This document shows, piece after piece, positions 9,324 to 16,880 of a DNA stretch of 64,000 nucleotides. This stretch comes from CAVXHQ01 sp963761735. Lineage in GTDB: Bacteria > Pseudomonadota > Alphaproteobacteria > Rhodobacterales > Rhodobacteraceae. Every line of letters begins with the position of its first letter. Within the stretch, counting starts at the first letter, position 1. Made by a program: the position numbers and the translations under genes. The stretch is taken from the NCBI GenBank assembly GCA_963761735.1, contig CAVXHQ010000005.1:1054001-1118000 (forward strand), given 5' to 3'. Below the pieces are notes generated by a model. It was given only the letters and a program-made list of their open reading frames with translations. It made no database searches and had not been told where the DNA came from.

Positions 9324-9529
9324 AGGCTCGGGAGGCCCCGCACGGTATCGAACGGAGCCCCTCGGAGATGAACGGGCAGGACGCGAGCCGGCTGTCCGAT
9401 GAGCATGATTGCCGGTACAATCCTTTGTCTCTCGGGCGACCGATCCTTTGGAAAACCGTGTCCGTCATCTTTTAAACCGGTACGACAGGGCGGCTTGAGC
9501 AATGGAGGCTCTGGCTCGTTTGTTTTATT

Positions 9530-10233
9530 GATTCTGCCGCTTGTTTTTGATGTTGCAAGCAGTGTTGGCGGATTGTCTGCTTCTTGATCCTTTTCCTTAC
9601 TCTGAGAATGGTCGTGTCGCGTCCGACATAGACGTCTGCGGGTGTGACGTCGTTCAGGCTCTCGTGGGAACGCTGGTTGGTGCAGTATTCGACGAAAGCC
9701 CCGATCAGGCGTTCGAGATCGCCGGGTAGGGTATAGTTCTCCAGCAGCACGCGGTTTTTCATGGGCTGGTGCCAACGCTCTATTTTGCCTGGGGTTTGTG
9801 GTGGAACGGTGCGCCACGGACGTGCTCCATGTTTTGCTGCTCCGGCCATTCAGCCAGATCACCTGAGATGTAGCAGGCCCGTTATCCACTGCCCGGCAGC
9901 GGTTTGCCTGCAAACCAGGAGCGGGGCTTAGAATACGCGGCTTGTAGCGCTTGACGGCTTGGTCGCAACCGGACCTTGTTGGCGCCAGTTCGATCGTATC
10001 CGTCACATCTGCGGCCGGCATATGGTGCAAAGCTTCCATGCAATGATGTAGCGGCTGTAGTCCTCCGGGATTGTTCTGAGATAATACCACCTCGAGCCAA
10101 TGATCTTGAAGTAGGTGAAGTCGGTCTGCCACATCTCGTTGATAGCGGTGGACTTGTCCTTGAACTCGTCAGCGGCCCTGATCACCACCCAGTCCGACGC
10201 GGTGATCAGGTCAGCGGCTCTAGTATCCGACAA
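9530..10233 (-). pseudogene. IS3-family transposase (OrfB) remnant, frameshifted
   Basis: The minus strand encodes consecutive pieces of an IS3-type integrase core in different frames. First comes a piece near 10233-10005 (DEFKDKSTAINEMWQTDFTYF then YYLRTIPEDYSRYIIAW), then DVTDTIELAPTRSGCDQAV in a second frame. A third piece is near 9849-9550 (TPGKIERWHQPMKNRVLLEN, NQRSHESLNDVTPADVY, RIKKQTIRQ). Together these cover the D-D-E catalytic region, but at least two frameshifts and a corrupted central block leave it inactive. No intact OrfA or clear terminal inverted repeats were found. It marks the left side of the insertion-sequence graveyard next to tRNA-Gly. Confidence 0.75.
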
Positions 10234-10259
10234 GCCGATGATTCCGATATAAAAGACCG

Positions 10260-10466
10260 TTTCTCATCCGTGTATTTGACGGCGAGATCCCGGGTGGTCA
10301 GCTGACAGGCGACTGGCCTTATGCCTGGCCCGACGCCACCTATCTCAAGCAGCGCCAGGGCGGACGGATCGTGTCGGTCGCGGCGATAATGGCCGTTGCC
10401 GCCACCACCGAACGACGCAGGGAAATCACTGGATCGGGCATCGGCCCTTCGGCAGCAGTGAACCGC
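10260..10466 (+). pseudogene. IS256-family (mutator) transposase fragment
   Basis: A single open frame of about 69 codons on the plus strand reads RVFDGEIPGGQLTGDWPYAW, followed by DATYLKQRQGGRIVSVAAI and MAVAATTERRREITG. This matches the central catalytic part of mutator-type (IS256) transposases, where the DATY aspartate is one of the acidic catalytic residues. Both ends of the gene are missing: the left side abuts the IS3 remnant and the right side a second IS3-type remnant. It is an internal fragment with no function. Confidence 0.7.
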
Positions 10467-10489
10467 CCCGGTTTCGCCTGTGACCTATC

Positions 10490-11185
10490 GCTTCATTTCA
10501 CGCGGCCATATCGAGCACGTCGCGCGGGGCATAGACGTTCTTCTCGGCGCCGGCTGGCGGGATGGTTCCGATGGGTCCAGGCAGGCGGCGATTGTTGATC
10601 CAGTCGACCCGGCCGAGGGTGGTCCTTTCCCGATCCTGCATGTTGCGTCACGGTCCCTGGCGGTGGATCCGCTCGGTTTTGCAGAGGCTGTCTATCGTCT
10701 CGGCGCGGGCGGTGTCGTAGCTGTCGCCAACGCTGCCGACCGACGGTCCGATGCCAGCCTCGGCCACTCGCTCGGTGTGGCGAACAGACAAATATTGCCC
10801 GCCGCGGTCGGTATGGTGGATCAAGCCGGGTTTTGTGAACGGGCCGCCGATCGTGCGGGGCCTGCTCCAGGGCAGCCGTTGCCCGGCAGGCGATTGCAGA
10901 GCAATCAATGAGAGGGGCGGACAGGGTCTGTTTTTGCAGACCGCGAGAGCCGGCCCATTGTCCGGCAGGCGATTTGCATCGCAAATCTGCCGAAAGGGGG
11001 CCGACGCCGCGATCTGCGAACGTGTCGATGACAAAAGCCACGCAAACAAAGCCTGCCGGGGTGAGACGCAGGTAACGTCGCCCACCCGCAACAGGTTCGG
11101 TGCGGTCGCCCGGAACACCCGGTTTACCTTGTCGCGCGGACAGGCTGCCGATGTGTCCGACGTCGGGTCGCGGCGAAAATGAACC
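10490..11185 (-). pseudogene. Second IS3-family transposase (OrfB) remnant with an internal insertion
   Basis: On the minus strand, pieces of an IS3-type integrase appear in alternating frames: RDKVNRVFRATAPN, FVCVAFVIDTFADR, ALEQAPHDRRPVHK, GLIHHTDRGGQYLSVRHTE, VGSVGDSYDTARAETIDSLC, and a tail resembling the usual WVDWFNNRRL end. Several frameshifts are needed to join them. About 100 bp containing two palindromes (10883-10992) interrupt the coding sequence between the FADR and ALEQ parts, where family members normally have only about 15 residues. It differs in sequence from the remnant at 9530, so it is a separate element. Confidence 0.75.
10883..10992. repeat. Two related palindromes inserted in a transposase remnant
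   Basis: CCGGCAGGCGATTGC at 10883-10897 continues into GATTGC-aga-GCAATC (10892-10906). Eighty bases later CCGGCAGGCGATTTGC at 10963 continues into GATTTGC-atc-GCAAATC (10971-10987) with flanking GGCA/TGCC. The two units share their first 13 bases. They sit inside the IS3 remnant where the transposase family has no such sequence, so they look like a small REP/MITE-like palindromic element inserted into it. Confidence 0.5.
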
Positions 11186-11224
11186 GCCTGAAAGCAACAG
11201 GGGTGAGACGATCCTGTCCCGGGA

Positions 11225-11321
11225 TCCCGATCGATAAACCACCGAAATCCCGATCCGCATCGCCCTCAAGAACCGGTTCAACGCCCTGCGCACCGCCGAG
11301 ATCGACGTCGTCGTCTGAACC
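11225..11321 (+). pseudogene. Probable C-terminal fragment of an IS5-family transposase
   Basis: The plus strand encodes EIPIRIALKNRFNALRTAE followed by a stop codon at about 11319. This resembles the end of many IS5-group transposases (VRIAxxNRFxALGxxE followed by a short tail). Nothing upstream in the same frame extends the match. The fragment is short and the assignment is tentative. Confidence 0.4.
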
Positions 11322-11454
11322 ATCCTGAAAAGGGCGAATTACGCCCTAAACCGGATCAGCGCGGCAACGCCACTTTCGGGTAGCCCGACAAGCCTCTTCT
11401 GTTGACCCTTCTGCTTGACGCTGATTGGGGCCTCATCTAAATGCATAGTGGAGC

Positions 11455-11528
11455 GCGGGCGTTGTGTAATGGTAAGACCTCTGCCTTCCACGCAGAAGAC
11501 GCGGGTTCGATTCCCGCCGCCCGCTCCA
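11455..11528 (+). tRNA. tRNA-Gly (anticodon TCC)
   Basis: A full cloverleaf can be drawn. The acceptor stem pairs GCGGGCG (11455-11461) with CGCCCGC (11518-11524). The D arm contains the AATGGTA loop, the anticodon stem TCTGC/GCAGA encloses CTTCCAC with anticodon TCC, and the T arm CGGG-TTCGATT-CCCG is standard. Discriminator T is followed by an encoded CCA at 11526-11528. Insertion-sequence remnants lie on its left and a decayed repressor and a catabolic island on its right. No second copy of its 3' end was found near 46.7-49 kb. Confidence 0.95.
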
Positions 11529-11985
11529 CCATTCCCCCGAGATCTTTGTCGTCCCCGTGCGTGCCGTGGTGGCGTCGGAACCTGTCTGGACATCGCGGGA
11601 AATTGTTGTAGAGCGACGGAAAAATTGGCACGACCGGGGTCGTTTGTCCGGAAGAGGCCGGGTGAAGGCGGCGGTGCCCGGGTAGCCGAAAGCGTCCATT
11701 TTACAAGGACCGAAAGACTTTGAGTGCGTCGAGGATCCGTTGGAACGACGTAGGGCGCATTGCCAAAAAAGGCTTCGCAGGTGAGGCCGGGTCAATCGCC
11801 CGGCTTTTTGCGGGGATCGATAAAATAGGCGAAATGGCGTTTCTGAGTCGGGACGCTGAACGGCGTTCGGACGAAATCGTCTCGCTTTAACGAAATACCA
11901 TGAAAATAGGGGTGAAGCCGGATATACGCAGTGCCGTATGGCGGGCGCTTGTTCGGTCGCATGAAAGGCTGATTTTATCGGCCAA
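11529..11985. other. Gene-free region after tRNA-Gly
   Basis: Apart from the hairpin at 11786-11809, I see no gene in these 457 bases. Open frames here are short, or run antisense through the tRNA and give the familiar spurious peptides seen opposite tRNA-Gly genes. The composition is less GC-rich than the coding parts of the window. Confidence 0.5.
11786..11809 (+). terminator. Rho-independent terminator
   Basis: GCCGGG (11786-11791) pairs with CCCGGC (11799-11804) around a 7-base loop, followed at once by TTTTT. This is a classical intrinsic terminator on the plus strand, about 260 bp downstream of tRNA-Gly. It may end the tRNA transcript or that of a lost gene. Confidence 0.7.
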
Positions 11986-12701
11986 TCACAAGTCGTTGAC
12001 GACCGTCGCAACACGGCTCTGGACCTGGAACTCCGCCAGGTCCACCCCCGGCGATGGGGCAGGGAGGATGCGACGGATTAACCGACGAGACGAGGACCGT
12101 CGAGAGACGGTTGTGATGATCGCGCTCCGTCGGCGTCAGGTGCTTGACAAAAAATTCCGTCTTTCAAGGTGAATACGTGGACGTCCGCACTGAACGCCAG
12201 CCGCGCGTCGAAGTCGGGCAACACCAGAGCGCCGTCGGGAATCCCGGGCTCCATGCTGACGCCCTGGAGGCGGACCCGCGCGGCGTCATGCGGATCGACG
12301 CTCCGGTCCGATAGCCACTGTGCGTTGAACGCCATCGTGTCGATCGCCTCGTGGCTATCGACGAAGCGCCCTGCGCCTGCCGACGGTTCGACACCGAACC
12401 GTCGGATCATCTTATACCTTGTATCGTAGTGCACGAAACCGCTCTCGCCTGACGCCGTGCAGACGTCCGGTGAATCTACGGACATCCGGCCGCCCGAAAA
12501 GGTCGGCGGAGGGATGACCGTCTTGCCGCATCCGTGAAAGAGCCAGTCGGCGCTTACGTTGTCGCGCGCGGAGATTTTTTTGGGAAAAGCTCGGGAAGCT
12601 GGAACAGATCCACTTTCTGGCATTCCGATACGACCAAAAGACGTACCCATCACTGATTTTTCGGTCCGCCCGCTGACACATCGTCCCGATCCAGCGTCCA
12701 T
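11986..12701 (-). pseudogene. Decayed S24/LexA-type phage-like repressor
   Basis: The minus-strand frame encodes a recognisable S24 peptidase (LexA/cI-type autoproteolytic repressor) domain: FNAQWLSDRSVDPHDAARVR, then LQGVSMEPGIPDGALVLPDF with the nucleophile serine in GVSMEP, then VHVFTLKDGIF. At a run of six A (12149-12154; T on the coding strand) the frame breaks. Removing one base restores GIFVKHLTPTERD with the catalytic lysine and continues through NRLSTVLVSSVNPSHPP. A second frameshift is needed to reach the family-like tail AEFQVQSRVATVVNDL, whose stop is at 11986. The N-terminal helix-turn-helix region is also scrambled across frames (ARDNVSADWLFHG is its apparent end). Several lesions make this a true pseudogene rather than one sequencing error. 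Confidence 0.65.
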
Positions 12702-12763
12702 CGTGATCGCTGCCGGGCAAACTTCTCAACGCGGGGTCTTGCCACCTCTCCACATCCGGTGAA

Positions 12764-12779
12764 ATATGTCCGGACAAAT
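12764..12779 (+). promoter_or_regulatory. Island palindrome, site 1 (upstream of the PrpD-ligase operon)
   Basis: ATATGTCCGGACAAAT differs at one base from the perfect palindrome ATTTGTCCGGACAAAT found at four other places in the window. A TTGCCA (-35-like) at 12739-12744, with a 17-18-base spacer, places the -10 element on the left half of this palindrome. A bound protein should therefore block RNA polymerase. The first gene starts 13 bp downstream. I infer that the GntR protein encoded at 18150, the last gene of this operon, binds here. Confidence 0.7.
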
Positions 12780-12791
12780 TAAGGGTCCGAG

Positions 12792-14147
12792 ATGCCGACC
12801 GCAAAATCGCAATCCCTGACGGGCGACCTGCTCGACGTTCTGGACCGGACGCCAGGGACGCAGGATCGTGAGGTGTCGGCGCTGCATCTTCTCGATTGGC
12901 TGGGCTGTGCCATTGCGGGCGCCGCGACACCGGTGGGCCGTGCGATGGCGATTGCGGCTGATGCGCCCGGGCATCCGCTGGGCGAGGCCGGACAGGGCAG
13001 GGCACAGGTGGCATTCCGGTACGGAAGCTTCGGCAGCCTGCTTGAAATGGACGACGTGCACCGGACCGCGATCCTGCATCCGGGGCCCGCGGTGATGCCC
13101 GCCGTGTTGGCCTGTACGACCCCCGCGACCGCCGGTCGTGCGGCGGAGGCGATCCTGCGGGGCTATGACGCGATGGTCCGCCTTGGCGTCTCGGTCGGTG
13201 TCGATCACTACCGGCATTTTCATAATTCGGCGACCTGCGGCGGTCTGGGTTCCGCCGTCGCCGCTGCGTGGATGCTGGGCCTTGACCGGACGACGACGCA
13301 GTGGGCGATGGCCCATGCGCTGTCGACGTCGGGGGGCCTGTGGGAATGTCGGAACGAGCCGGGGGCAACCAAGCATCTGCACGTCGCGGAGGCGGCGCGA
13401 CGGGGCGTTCAGGCGGCACTCTCGGCACAGGCAGGGCTTGCCGGACCTTTGCGGATACTGGAAGGCGCGCAGGGGTTTTATGCCGGGCTGGCGCCGGGCG
13501 GCGACCCCGGGGTTCTGACGGCGCCGGGGCCCTGGACGATCTACGATACAAGCTTCAAGCCTTGGCCCGCCTGTCGCCATGCGCACGCCGTCATCGACGC
13601 GGCCCTGTCGTTGCGGCCCGCGCTGGCCGGGCGGATACCGGACCGTATCGACATCGCCTGCTACGCCGACGCGGTGCTGTTCTGCGACCGGCCCGTGCCC
13701 GGCGATCCGGCGGCGGCCCGGTTCAGCCTGCAACACGCGGTCGCGGTCGCCCTGACGGACGGCCCTCCGTCGCTGGAGGCGTTCGAGGACCCGGCCCTGG
13801 CAACTCCTGCCTATGCGCGTTTGCGGCGTCTCACGACAGTGGCCGAGGACGGCGACCTCACGGCGCGCTATCCCGCGCATTTCGGGGGACGTGTCACCCT
13901 GCGGATCGGGGATGAGGTTTTGACCAGGACGGTGCCCGACGCCTGGGGCGACGCCGAAAACCCGATGGCGGCGGCGGATGTGACCCGAAAATACCGCGCC
14001 CTTGCCGATTGGGCAAAAACGCCGGCTGCGCTGCGCGATGCCCTGCAAGACGCCGCGCTCGACCCCTCGGGGGCGGCAAACCTTCGCCGCCTGCTCGCCA
14101 CCCTGAGCCCCGTTTCCGACCATTCTTCTTTCTCCTCAAGGACATGA
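12792..14147 (+). CDS. MmgE/PrpD family protein (paralogue 1)
   Basis: This 451-residue member of the MmgE/PrpD superfamily (2-methylcitrate dehydratase, cis-aconitate decarboxylase and related dehydratases/isomerases) shows LDWLGCAIAGAATPVGRAM near the N-terminus, the conserved LEMDDVHRTAILHPGPAVMP segment at about residues 78-98 and a KPWPACRHAHAVIDAAL-type motif at about 255-275. Length is normal. The family acts on hydroxylated or unsaturated di- and tricarboxylates, so a similar acid is a likely substrate, but which one is unknown. It is the first gene of an operon with an acyl-CoA ligase, amidase, CoA-transferase-family protein and GntR regulator, directly downstream of island palindrome 1. 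A second, divergent paralogue is at 27813. Confidence 0.8.
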   Translation: MPTAKSQSLTGDLLDVLDRTPGTQDREVSALHLLDWLGCAIAGAATPVGRAMAIAADAPGHPLGEAGQGRAQVAFRYGSFGSLLEMDDVHRTAILHPGPAVMPAVLACTTPATAGRAAEAILRGYDAMVRLGVSVGVDHYRHFHNSATCGGLGSAVAAAWMLGLDRTTTQWAMAHALSTSGGLWECRNEPGATKHLHVAEAARRGVQAALSAQAGLAGPLRILEGAQGFYAGLAPGGDPGVLTAPGPWTIYDTSFKPWPACRHAHAVIDAALSLRPALAGRIPDRIDIACYADAVLFCDRPVPGDPAAARFSLQHAVAVALTDGPPSLEAFEDPALATPAYARLRRLTTVAEDGDLTARYPAHFGGRVTLRIGDEVLTRTVPDAWGDAENPMAAADVTRKYRALADWAKTPAALRDALQDAALDPSGAANLRRLLATLSPVSDHSSFSSRT

Positions 14148-14148
14148 C

Positions 14149-15540
14149 ATGAGCCAGCCGAGCTATTTCGATGCAATGCAGTATGACCGGATGATCGCAG
14201 ACTACGGCCGCCCCGACACCTTCGTCGACCGGATCGCCAGAATGCCGCGCGACGCATTGCGGGCCCTGCAGGAGGAACGCTTTGCGCGGATCATGGCCTT
14301 CGCGTGGAAAATCCCGTTCTATCAACGGCTTTGGGGTGCGGCGGGGGTGACGCCGGGCGATATCGCCACGCTGGACGATATCGGCAAGCTGCCGACCTAT
14401 TCCAAGGCCGATCTGATGCAATCGGTCGAGGCGCATCCGCCCATCGGTGATTTCCACGGGCTGGATACCTATGCCGAGGCCGATCGTCCGCCCCTCGTGT
14501 TCCAGACGACGAGCGGCACGACCGGCCGGCCGCAACCGCTGCTTTTCGGGCCGCGCAGCCGCGAGATCCAGAACCTGCTGCTCGCCCGGTTTTATGCGAT
14601 GCAGGGGCTGCGCCGCGACGACGTGATCCATTCGGTCTACGGGCACGGTATGGTCAACGGCGGGCATTACGTGCGCGAAAGCGTGCTGCACTGGACGGGC
14701 GCGCAGTTCCTGTCGGCGGGAACGGGGATCGAGACGCGCTCGGCCAATCAGGTCGGGCTGATGCGGGATTTCGGCGTCACGGCCATCGTGGGATTTGGCG
14801 ATTATATCACTTATCTTGCAGGTGTGGCCCGTAAGGAGGGGATCGAACCCGGCAAGGATATCAAAATTCGAACCATCTCGGGTCATATGGGCGCCGAGGC
14901 GCGCGAGGCGATCTCGCAGGCCTGGGGCGGCGCCGAGGTCTATGACTGGTACGGCGTCGGCGATACCGGCGCCATCGCGGGCGAAGGGACGGACCATGCG
15001 GGCATGTACGTGCAGGAGGACGCGCAGTTCCTCGAGATCCTTGACGTCGATACCGGCGCGCCGGTGCCCGACGGCGACAGCGGCGACATGGTGGTGACCT
15101 GCCTGTACAAGGACGACGTGTTCCCGATCATCCGGTTCAACACCCATGACGTCAGCGCGTTCCGCACCGATGCCTCGCCTCTGGGCCTGACGCTGCGGCG
15201 GATCGCCGGGTTTCAGGGGCGCAGCGACAACATGGTCAAGCTGCGCGGCATCAACGTCTATCCCACGGGGCTGGGCGTGATCCTCACCGAAAGCGACACG
15301 GACCTGCTGAACGATTATGTCTGCGAGGTCGTCCGCACGGAGGGTCGTGACGAGATGATCGTCCATATCGAGACGCTGGGCGATGTGTCCCGGCCCGTTG
15401 CCGGGTACGAGGCGCTCCTCAAACAACGGGTCGGTGTCGGCATCGCTGTCGTGCTGTCCGCGCCCGGTGCGCTGGCCGAGATCACCCAGATCGAAAAGCG
15501 GCAAAAGCCGATCCGTCTGATTTTCCGGGATGCCGAATGA
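14149..15540 (+). CDS. AMP-forming acyl-CoA ligase, phenylacetate-CoA ligase (PaaK) type
   Basis: This 463-residue adenylate-forming enzyme has the size and motif order of PaaK-type ligases, which activate a carboxylic acid with ATP and CoA. The P-loop-like motif TTSGTTGRPQP is at about residue 118, an aromatic motif VYDWYGVGDTGAIAG with acid residues at about 263, and the hinge region FQGRSDNMVKLRGINVYPTG at about 355. PaaK proteins are typically 430-440 residues. Start at 14149 is supported by AAGGA 7 bases upstream. It begins one base after the PrpD gene and overlaps the amidase by four bases. The acid it activates is unknown; hydroxylated, aromatic or dicarboxylic acids are all possible. 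Confidence 0.82.
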   Translation: MSQPSYFDAMQYDRMIADYGRPDTFVDRIARMPRDALRALQEERFARIMAFAWKIPFYQRLWGAAGVTPGDIATLDDIGKLPTYSKADLMQSVEAHPPIGDFHGLDTYAEADRPPLVFQTTSGTTGRPQPLLFGPRSREIQNLLLARFYAMQGLRRDDVIHSVYGHGMVNGGHYVRESVLHWTGAQFLSAGTGIETRSANQVGLMRDFGVTAIVGFGDYITYLAGVARKEGIEPGKDIKIRTISGHMGAEAREAISQAWGGAEVYDWYGVGDTGAIAGEGTDHAGMYVQEDAQFLEILDVDTGAPVPDGDSGDMVVTCLYKDDVFPIIRFNTHDVSAFRTDASPLGLTLRRIAGFQGRSDNMVKLRGINVYPTGLGVILTESDTDLLNDYVCEVVRTEGRDEMIVHIETLGDVSRPVAGYEALLKQRVGVGIAVVLSAPGALAEITQIEKRQKPIRLIFRDAE

Positions 15541-16880
15541 ACGACAGCGCCCCGAAAACCGCATCTGACATGGCCGCGGCCCTTGCGCGCGGCGCGGTGT
15601 CGGCGCGGGCACTGGCGCAGGCGTCCCTCGACACCATTGCGGCGGCGGACGCCCGCATCCGGGCGTTCATCACCGTCCTGCCGGACAGCGCGCTGGCCGG
15701 GGCGGATGCCAGCGATGCCCGTCGCGCGGCGGGGCAGGCACGCGGCCCGCTGGACGGCATCCCCTTTGCGGTAAAGGACAATATCGCTGTGAACGGCGTG
15801 GTGACGACCTGCGGCACGCGGGCATTCGCGGCCCCGGCGCTGGCCGATGCCGTGGCGGTGGCGCGGCTGCGCGCGGCGGGGGCCGTCCTGATCGGCACGC
15901 TGAACATGCACGAAGGTGCGCTGGGCGCCACGACGGACAATCCGTTTTGGGGGCAATGCCAGAATCCGCTGCGCGACGGGTTCACCCCCGGTGGATCGAG
16001 CGGCGGGTCGGCGGCGGCGATAGCCGCGGAGATGGTGCCTCTGAGCCTCGGGACGGACACGATGGGATCGGTGCGGATACCGGCGGCCTATTGCGGTCTT
16101 TGGGGGCTGAAGCCTTCGCGGGGACGCATCCCGGACACGGGGCTGGTGCATCTGTCATGGAAGCTGGATACCATCGGCCCGCTGGCGCGATCGCCGGCGG
16201 ATCTGTCGGCTGCCCTGTCGGTCCTCGGCGGGGACGCGGCTGGCGTGCCGTCGGGACCCGTGCCGGCATCGCTGGGCGACGTCACATTGGGCCTTCCGGA
16301 TGCGGCAACGCTGGCGGATTGCGAGCCGGTGGTTCTGGACAGTTTCGACCAGCTCGTCCGTGCGCTCCGGCAGGCTGGCGCAGACCTGCGGCCCGTGGCG
16401 ATACCGGGCTGGAACCCCGGCGCCCTGCGGCGTGCGGGTTTGCTGGTCTCCGAGGTGGAGGGCGCCGAAACGCTGGGCGATGCCGTGGACGGGCCGGGGC
16501 TGTCGGACGGATTCCGGGACATGCTGACCTATGGACGTCGCGCCAAAGCGGGACGGCTGGCCCGCGCCTACCAGGCGATGGGCGCCGCGACGACCGCCCT
16601 GGCGCATGCGATGACCGGCATCGACGGGCTGTTGCTGCCGACCGCGCCGCAGCGGGCCTTTGCCCATGCGGCGCCGGTCCCCGCCAGTCAGGCGGATTTC
16701 ACGGCGCTGGCCAATATCGCGGGCGTTCCGGCGTTGAGCCTGCCCATCGCCGCGTCGGACGGGGGCCTGCCGGTCGGTGCGCAGATCATCGGGCCCGACG
16801 GCAGCGACGACAGGCTTCTCGCGGTCGGCGCGCTGTTGCAGAGGACGGCACCGGTCAAGGCGTGGGCGGACCGTGCCTGA
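15537..16880 (+). CDS. Amidase (amidase-signature family)
   Basis: This 447-residue enzyme has the complete amidase-signature Ser-cisSer-Lys machinery: the lysine in PFAVKDNIAVNG (about residue 79), the cis-serine in the Gly/Ser motif PGGSSGGSAAAIAAEM (about 155) and the nucleophile serine in LGTDTMGSVRIPAAYCG (about 180). It hydrolyses a carboxamide to acid and ammonia. Length is typical of stand-alone amidases. ATGA overlap with the ligase shows translational coupling. In this island it could hydrolyse a half-amide produced by the PuuE-like protein at 29186; that link is inference. GatA of the tRNA amidotransferase is unlikely because gatB/gatC are absent. Confidence 0.85.
   Translation: MNDSAPKTASDMAAALARGAVSARALAQASLDTIAAADARIRAFITVLPDSALAGADASDARRAAGQARGPLDGIPFAVKDNIAVNGVVTTCGTRAFAAPALADAVAVARLRAAGAVLIGTLNMHEGALGATTDNPFWGQCQNPLRDGFTPGGSSGGSAAAIAAEMVPLSLGTDTMGSVRIPAAYCGLWGLKPSRGRIPDTGLVHLSWKLDTIGPLARSPADLSAALSVLGGDAAGVPSGPVPASLGDVTLGLPDAATLADCEPVVLDSFDQLVRALRQAGADLRPVAIPGWNPGALRRAGLLVSEVEGAETLGDAVDGPGLSDGFRDMLTYGRRAKAGRLARAYQAMGAATTALAHAMTGIDGLLLPTAPQRAFAHAAPVPASQADFTALANIAGVPALSLPIAASDGGLPVGAQIIGPDGSDDRLLAVGALLQRTAPVKAWADRA

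Noticed and set aside
11641..11660. Sixth copy of the island palindrome (TTTGTCCGGA half)
   Set aside because: Only one half-site matches; the right half reads AGAGG, and no gene start lies downstream.
11433..12014. Minus-strand frame across tRNA-Gly
   Set aside because: It contains the familiar spurious peptide encoded antisense to tRNA-Gly genes (RRESNPR type) and no domain.
13894..15612. 572-codon minus-strand frame
   Set aside because: Antisense to the acyl-CoA ligase, whose motifs are unambiguous; the antisense translation has none.
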